From: CAKSNH01 sp964422725
GTDB taxonomy: Bacteria; Bacillota; Clostridia; UBA1381
Length of the DNA: 64,000 nt
Direction of reading: 5' to 3'
Assembly: GCA_964422725.1 (NCBI GenBank)
Contig: CAYRCC010000002.1
Span: 1 to 64,000, forward strand
A program made the position numbers and the translations under genes. Position 1 is the stretch's first letter, and each line of letters opens with the position of its first letter. Of the stretch, positions 59,479 through 64,000 are shown one piece after another. Below the pieces are notes generated by a model, which was not told the origin of the DNA, ran no database searches, and saw only the letters and a program-made list of their open reading frames with translations.

Positions 59479-60231
59479 ATGAGAAATATTAAATTGACTC
59501 TGCAATACGACGGAACGGCTTACCACGGCTGGCAAATACAGCCGAATGCGCTTACCGTTCAGGAGGTTGTGGAAAATTCAATAAAGTCGATTATAGGCAC
59601 TCATATCCACGTAACCGGTTGCGGCAGAACCGATTCGGGTGTCCACGCTGACAAATATATATGTAATTTCTTTTCCGACACAGTCATACCTATTGACAAA
59701 ATGGCAAACGCTATAAACAGCAAGCTGCCGCCGGATATAGTCTGCAAAGCCGCACAGGATATGCCGTCGGAATTTCATTCCAAAAATTCAGCAGTGAAAA
59801 AAAGATATACCTACCGTATTTTAAATTCTGCGTTTAACGATGCTTTCATCGGCAGATACACTTGGCATTACCGCGGCGGCATAGATGTTGAGGCTATGCA
59901 AAAAGCGGCGGCGCACTTTGTCGGCGAACACGATTTTGCCGGTTTTGCCTCCAGCGGATTGAGTGTTAAAACCACAGTAAGAACAATTTATTCGATTGAC
60001 GTTACAAAAAATAACGATATCATCTCGATTGACGTTACGGGAAACGGTTTTCTGTATAATATGGTAAGAATTATTGCCGGAACATTACTGTTTGTCGGAA
60101 TAGGAAAACTCAAAGCCGAAGATATTCCGGATATAATCGCCTCGTGCGACAGAAACCGCGCCGGAATAACAGCACCGCCCGAAGGACTGTGTTTATCCGA
60201 GGTATACTACCGAAAGGAAGATATGTATTGA
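59479..60231 (+). CDS. truA: tRNA pseudouridine synthase A
   Basis: Forms pseudouridine at positions 38-40 of tRNA anticodon arms. The 250-aa protein shows LQYDGTAYHGWQIQPN, the catalytic GRTDSGVHA (Asp52), KKRYTYRIL, and NGFLYNMVRIIAGTLL, all typical. GAGAGGAA precedes the ATG. It is the first gene of a run that continues through the DUF5711 protein and cvpA. Confidence 0.96.
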   Translation: MRNIKLTLQYDGTAYHGWQIQPNALTVQEVVENSIKSIIGTHIHVTGCGRTDSGVHADKYICNFFSDTVIPIDKMANAINSKLPPDIVCKAAQDMPSEFHSKNSAVKKRYTYRILNSAFNDAFIGRYTWHYRGGIDVEAMQKAAAHFVGEHDFAGFASSGLSVKTTVRTIYSIDVTKNNDIISIDVTGNGFLYNMVRIIAGTLLFVGIGKLKAEDIPDIIASCDRNRAGITAPPEGLCLSEVYYRKEDMY

Positions 60232-61499
60232 AGAAATTTAAAATATTTGTGCTTATTGCGGCCTTGGCAATTGTATGTGCCGCCGCCGCTGCGGCGATAA
60301 GTATGTCGGGCGGCAGTGCACAGTTTGCCGAAAATTACATAAGCAATGTAAAATCCAATATACAGGTGATTGCCGATAAATTCAATGTACAGCGTCCGCC
60401 GAACAAAACCGAAAATGCGCCGTCGGAGGACACCGATGCTTCAAAATCCGAATCGGAAAGCACACAAGAGCCCGATCAGTCGTCCGAACCGGAACAGACT
60501 CCCGAACAGACACCGAAAAAAAACGGCAGTGAGGGCAGTGTGTACAATACCGTCGCAATGGCAGATGCCGATTTAATGCAGTACGCCGTATACAAGGATT
60601 ATCTCGTTTGTGCCGACACCACCTCACTTATGGCGTTTAACAAGGACGGTACAGCCGCTTGGGCGATAGCTATGCCGACCAAAAAACCTATTTTGAAGGT
60701 TAGCGGCGGTTATATACTTCTTGCGGAAAAGGACGGGACCAAATTGAGTCTTTTTATGGGAAACAAGCTGATTTACTCGGTAAACACCGAAAATTCCATT
60801 TTCACTGCCTCCGTTTCGGAAAACGGCGATGTTGTTGCCGTTACCGACAGATCGCAGTATAAAGGCTCGGTAATCGTTTATAACAAAAACGGCGAACAGG
60901 TTTTTGTATGGAACTCCGGCAGCTATGATATTCTCGATGCCGATATTTCAGCCTCACGAGATGTAGCTGTTTCACTGCTCAACACCGAAAACGGTGCAAA
61001 AACGTGTATCAGCTTTTTTGATATAAATGAGAAACAGCCGTATGCCTCACCTGAATTTGACGACACTCTTATGTTTGACATTGAATTTCTCGGTGAAACC
61101 CTGAATGCTGTCGGCGACAACCGCATAGTAGGTATCACCAACCGCGGAAAAGTTAAATGGACAGTTGATTTGACAGGTAAAAAGCTTGCAAAATATGTTT
61201 TTGCCAAGTCAGGCTACAAGCTTTTAATGTTTGATAACAGCCTTGCCGCCGAGATACAGCTTTTAGACAAAAACGGCAAAGAAAAAACCACTCTCAAATC
61301 CGAGGCAATTCCGTATTGTATGGATATATCCTCCAACAGGATAGCATATAATAACGGACGTGAGCTGTTGTTCGGCGAATATTCGGGTAATGTTTTCAAA
61401 AACTGTAAAACAGACAGGGATATAAAAGACGTAATAATACTCAGTTCCTCGACCGCCGTTATAGTGTACAGCGGAAGTCTTGAGTTTTGTGAATTTTAA
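60228..61499 (+). CDS. Membrane-anchored DUF5711-type beta-propeller protein
   Basis: A 423-aa protein: N-terminal membrane anchor (about 5-25), a Ser/Glu/Pro-rich linker (60-103), then a propeller of about seven repeats (ADTTSLMAFNKDGTAAWAIAM, VIVYNKNGEQVFVW, VGITNRGKVKWTVDL, IQLLDKNGKEKTTL). It resembles the DUF5711 family of Clostridia. The function is unknown; a structural envelope role is possible. TTG 60228 is the start: it overlaps the truA stop (TTGA), has GGAAG upstream and leads straight into KKFKIFVLIAAL. Confidence 0.85.
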   Translation: MKKFKIFVLIAALAIVCAAAAAAISMSGGSAQFAENYISNVKSNIQVIADKFNVQRPPNKTENAPSEDTDASKSESESTQEPDQSSEPEQTPEQTPKKNGSEGSVYNTVAMADADLMQYAVYKDYLVCADTTSLMAFNKDGTAAWAIAMPTKKPILKVSGGYILLAEKDGTKLSLFMGNKLIYSVNTENSIFTASVSENGDVVAVTDRSQYKGSVIVYNKNGEQVFVWNSGSYDILDADISASRDVAVSLLNTENGAKTCISFFDINEKQPYASPEFDDTLMFDIEFLGETLNAVGDNRIVGITNRGKVKWTVDLTGKKLAKYVFAKSGYKLLMFDNSLAAEIQLLDKNGKEKTTLKSEAIPYCMDISSNRIAYNNGRELLFGEYSGNVFKNCKTDRDIKDVIILSSSTAVIVYSGSLEFCEF

Positions 61500-61521
61500 A
61501 CATTTCTATGGAGGTTATATT

Positions 61522-62202
61522 ATGCAGGCAAGTGTAATAACAGATATAATTTTAGCGGCAGTATTTGCCATATGCATAGGATACGGCTACAAACGCGGTT
61601 TTATGCGTGCGGCGTACCAAATTATTTCTTTTGTGCTTACGGTGATTATCGTGTTTGCGTTCCGCGCACCGGTAACACAGCTTTTGTACGATACGCAAAT
61701 CGGTACAGCCGTCACCTCGGCAGTACAGGAAAAAGTAAATACGGCAATCTCCAAAACTGACCTGACATCTGATGCAAACGCGTTTGTGGACGAGCTTGCT
61801 TTCCCTGAATTTATAAGTGACAGCATAAAGAAAAGTATGCAGTCTGCACAGGATTTCAAAATCGACACCGCAAATACGGTCTGTGAAAATATAACGGATA
61901 CGCTTATGACGTTTCTGGCGGCGGCGATACTGTTCGCCTCGGTCAGACTCGGACTTTCCATCGTTATGACTGTGCTTGACAGGGTGTGCCGTCTGCCGCT
62001 GCTTAACTTTATGAATAAAACCGCCGGCGGTGCGGTGGGAGTGCTGAATGCACTTATAATAGTATACGCTGTGTGCGCGCTTGTAATGTTCTTTACACCG
62101 GCACAAAAACAGCCTCAAGTAAACACCGTCATATCGCAAACGACTTTGACAAAGCAGTTTTACAACAATAATTATCTTCTTAAACTGCTTTGCTTAAAAT
62201 AA
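61522..62202 (+). CDS. CvpA-family membrane protein
   Basis: A 226-aa protein with four membrane segments (about 6-25, 28-45, 130-150, 170-190) and the CvpA pattern, including an N-terminal GYKRGFMRAAYQIISFVLTV and a C-terminal NKTAGGAVGVLNALIIVYAVC. Members are linked to envelope stability and, in E. coli, to colicin V export. The role in Firmicutes is unclear. ATG 61522 follows GGAGG; it starts 22 nt after the DUF5711 gene. Confidence 0.88.
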   Translation: MQASVITDIILAAVFAICIGYGYKRGFMRAAYQIISFVLTVIIVFAFRAPVTQLLYDTQIGTAVTSAVQEKVNTAISKTDLTSDANAFVDELAFPEFISDSIKKSMQSAQDFKIDTANTVCENITDTLMTFLAAAILFASVRLGLSIVMTVLDRVCRLPLLNFMNKTAGGAVGVLNALIIVYAVCALVMFFTPAQKQPQVNTVISQTTLTKQFYNNNYLLKLLCLK

Positions 62203-62244
62203 AAAACAATAAATTATTTATGAAAGTATAAGGAGGATAAAACA

Positions 62245-63909
62245 ATGTACAGTGATATTGTAAAAAAAGGATTGGAAAAAACCCCGCACCGTTCGCTTTT
62301 CAAAGCCGCCGGATTTACCGACGAAGAAATTAAGCGTCCGCTTATAGGTGTGGTAAGTGCAAAAAATGAAGTTATTCCCGGACATATTCATCTTGACAAA
62401 ATTGCCGAGGCTGTAAAAGCCGGTATAAGAATAGCCGGAGGTACACCGATTGAGTTTCCGGCAATAGGCGTGTGCGACGGTATTGCAATGGGACATATGG
62501 GTATGAAATATTCTCTTGCATCAAGAGAGCTGATTGCCGACTCGGTTGAATCAATGACACTCGCTCACGGCTTTGATGCACTGGTGCTTATTCCAAACTG
62601 CGATAAAATCGTTCCGAGTATGCTTATGGCTGCCGCAAGACTTAATAAGCCGGCAATTATTGTAAGCGGCGGACCTATGCTTTCAATGAAGTACAACGGC
62701 AAATACCGCGACCTAAACACCACGTTTGAGGCTGTCGGCGCGTTTAAAGCCGGTACTATTGACGAACACGAACTGCTCGCACTCGAAAATGCGGCTTGTC
62801 CGTCGTGCGGCTCGTGCTCGGGTATGTTTACGGCAAACTCAATGAACTGTCTTAGCGAGGTTTTGGGTATGGCACTTCCGGGGAACGGTACAATACCGGC
62901 GGTTTATTCGGAAAGAATCCGTCTTGCCAAAGAAACCGGTATGAAAATTATGGAGCTTTTGGAAAATGATATCAAACCAAGAGATATTATGACCGCCGAT
63001 GCATTTTATAATGCACTCAGAGTTGATATGGCACTCGGCTGTTCGACAAACTCAATGCTCCATCTGCCGGCAATCGCACATGAGGCAAAGGTTAAAATCA
63101 GTATGGAAATGGCTAACGACATCAGCAGTATCACGCCTAACCTCTGCCACCTCGCACCTGCCGGTGAACACCACGTTCAGGACTTGTACGCGGCAGGCGG
63201 TGTAGCGGCTGTAATGAATGAGCTTAACAAAAAGGGTCTGCTTAAAACCGACATCAAGACGGTTACAGGCAAAACCGTTGCGGAAAATATAGCAAATCAC
63301 CCTGTTCTCGACCACGACGTAATCCGTCCTATCGACAATCCGTACAGCGCAACCGGCGGTATTGCTGTGCTGAAGGGTAATCTTGCGCTTGACGGCTCGG
63401 TTGTAAAGAGAAGCGCGGTTGCCGAAGAAATGCTCGTACACGAAGGACCGGCAAAGGTTTATGACAGCGAGGACGAGGCTATAGAAGCAATTTATGCGGG
63501 CAAAATCGAAAAGGGTGACGTTGTGGTTATCCGTTATGAAGGTCCGAAAGGCGGTCCGGGTATGAGAGAAATGCTCTCCCCTACCTCAGCCATCTGCGGT
63601 ATGGGACTCGACAAAGACGTTGCGCTTATCACAGACGGACGTTTTTCGGGTGCTACAAGAGGTGCGGCTATCGGTCACGTTTCTCCTGAGGCTATGGAGG
63701 GCGGTCCTATTGCATTCATCAAGGACGGCGATATTATTCAAATTGATATGCACAAATGTGAGCTTAACGTAAAGATAAGCGACGAAGAAATGGCAAAACG
63801 CCGCGAAGGCTGGACACCTAACGAACCTAAAGTTAAAACGGGTTATCTGAAAAGATACGGAAAATTGGTTTCATCGGCTATGCAGGGTGCTGTAATGCTT
63901 GATGACTGA
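62245..63909 (+). CDS. ilvD: Dihydroxy-acid dehydratase
   Basis: Converts 2,3-dihydroxy-isovalerate or -methylvalerate to the 2-keto acids of valine and isoleucine synthesis. The 554-aa protein is full length, with the iron-sulfur ligands in PNCDKIVPSMLM and CPSCGSCSGMFTANSM, and GPKGGPGMREMLSPTS, LITDGRFSGATRG and GHVSPEA downstream. AAGGAGG precedes the ATG. It lies 42 nt after cvpA. A hairpin follows the stop. Confidence 0.97.
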   Translation: MYSDIVKKGLEKTPHRSLFKAAGFTDEEIKRPLIGVVSAKNEVIPGHIHLDKIAEAVKAGIRIAGGTPIEFPAIGVCDGIAMGHMGMKYSLASRELIADSVESMTLAHGFDALVLIPNCDKIVPSMLMAAARLNKPAIIVSGGPMLSMKYNGKYRDLNTTFEAVGAFKAGTIDEHELLALENAACPSCGSCSGMFTANSMNCLSEVLGMALPGNGTIPAVYSERIRLAKETGMKIMELLENDIKPRDIMTADAFYNALRVDMALGCSTNSMLHLPAIAHEAKVKISMEMANDISSITPNLCHLAPAGEHHVQDLYAAGGVAAVMNELNKKGLLKTDIKTVTGKTVAENIANHPVLDHDVIRPIDNPYSATGGIAVLKGNLALDGSVVKRSAVAEEMLVHEGPAKVYDSEDEAIEAIYAGKIEKGDVVVIRYEGPKGGPGMREMLSPTSAICGMGLDKDVALITDGRFSGATRGAAIGHVSPEAMEGGPIAFIKDGDIIQIDMHKCELNVKISDEEMAKRREGWTPNEPKVKTGYLKRYGKLVSSAMQGAVMLDD

Positions 63910-63923
63910 TACATATAAAATCG

Positions 63924-63949
63924 GGTATGGGATTTGAATATCCCATACC
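63924..63949 (+). terminator. Hairpin after ilvD
   Basis: GGTATGGGAT pairs with ATCCCATACC (10 bp, 6-nt loop). No clear T run follows, so it is at best a weak terminator before the next gene. Confidence 0.45.
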
Positions 63950-63983
63950 TATCATTTCATAATATTTATAAAAGGTGATGCGT

Positions 63984-64000
63984 ATGGCATTTTTCTCGAT
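63984..64000 (+). CDS. Start of a further gene, truncated by the window
   Basis: AAAGGTGATG precedes ATG 63984, opening MAFFS. Only five complete codons are visible, so the product cannot be named. Branched-chain amino-acid genes often follow ilvD, but nothing in these residues shows that. Confidence 0.5.

Overview
The window looks like the chromosome of a spore-forming, anaerobic Clostridia-type Firmicute. The evidence is spoIIR, spoVAD/spoVAE, an AbrB regulator with a zinc-ribbon tail, S-layer-homology (SLH) proteins, an infC-rpmI-rplT operon with an L20-type leader, and a TatD-linked radical SAM protein. The rhamnogalacturonan (pectin) enzymes, the SLH proteins and the large threonine/proline-linked secreted esterase recall pectin-degrading gut Clostridia such as Monoglobus. 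That placement is inference from gene content only. A run of 100 N at 19357-19456 shows that this is a scaffolded draft assembly.

Layout. 1-240: a 100-bp tandem repeat at the window edge. 359-1770: infC-rpmI-rplT with promoter, attenuator and terminator. 1780-5325: spoIIR, then a vitamin B6 module (MocR regulator, pyridoxal kinase, ECF S component). 5401-9843: a radical SAM protein, a cyclophilin lipoprotein, gyrA and a thioesterase. 9978-11889: a membrane Ser/Thr kinase divergent from an HTH protein, followed by a 60-bp tandem repeat. 12025-14983: an Lrp regulator with an aminotransferase, and metA. 15108-23649: surface proteins (YcdB/SLH; a 1.5-kilo-residue CE12-like esterase; Ig-like/SLH). 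23666-25056: spoVAD-spoVAE. 25238-26553: an ECF sigma/anti-sigma pair. 26864-29952: a TtcA-like protein, pgsA, rimO and recX. 30307-48778: one long minus-strand operon of about 20 surface-glycan genes. 49099-55110: an AraC regulator divergent from GH105 and PL11 rhamnogalacturonan enzymes. 55487-59195: abrB, and cdaA-cdaR-hslO (c-di-AMP synthesis, Hsp33). 59479-64000: truA, a DUF5711 protein, cvpA, ilvD and the start of one more gene.

The most unusual region is the 18.5-kb glycan operon. It encodes what looks like a complete route from a pentulose 5-phosphate to a CMP-activated 3-deoxy-octulosonic acid (Kdo-type) sugar: a ribulose-phosphate 3-epimerase-like protein, a KpsF/GutQ-type SIS isomerase, a metal-type KdsA, a KdsC-like phosphatase and a CMP-sugar synthetase. 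Beside these are a DUF115/Maf-like transferase, TarI-like and CDP-glycerol transferase-like teichoic-acid functions, and a nucleotidyltransferase-kinase fusion. At least five of its proteins share an N-terminal Rossmann-like domain joined to different catalytic domains. One methyltransferase gene is broken at a G7 tract, which could be a phase-variation switch. The operon is visibly more A+T-rich than gyrA, which suggests acquired DNA.

A second notable point is the MocR-type B6 regulator, in which the PLP-binding lysine position reads Arg. I saw no tRNA or rRNA genes, CRISPR arrays, transposases or prophage genes.
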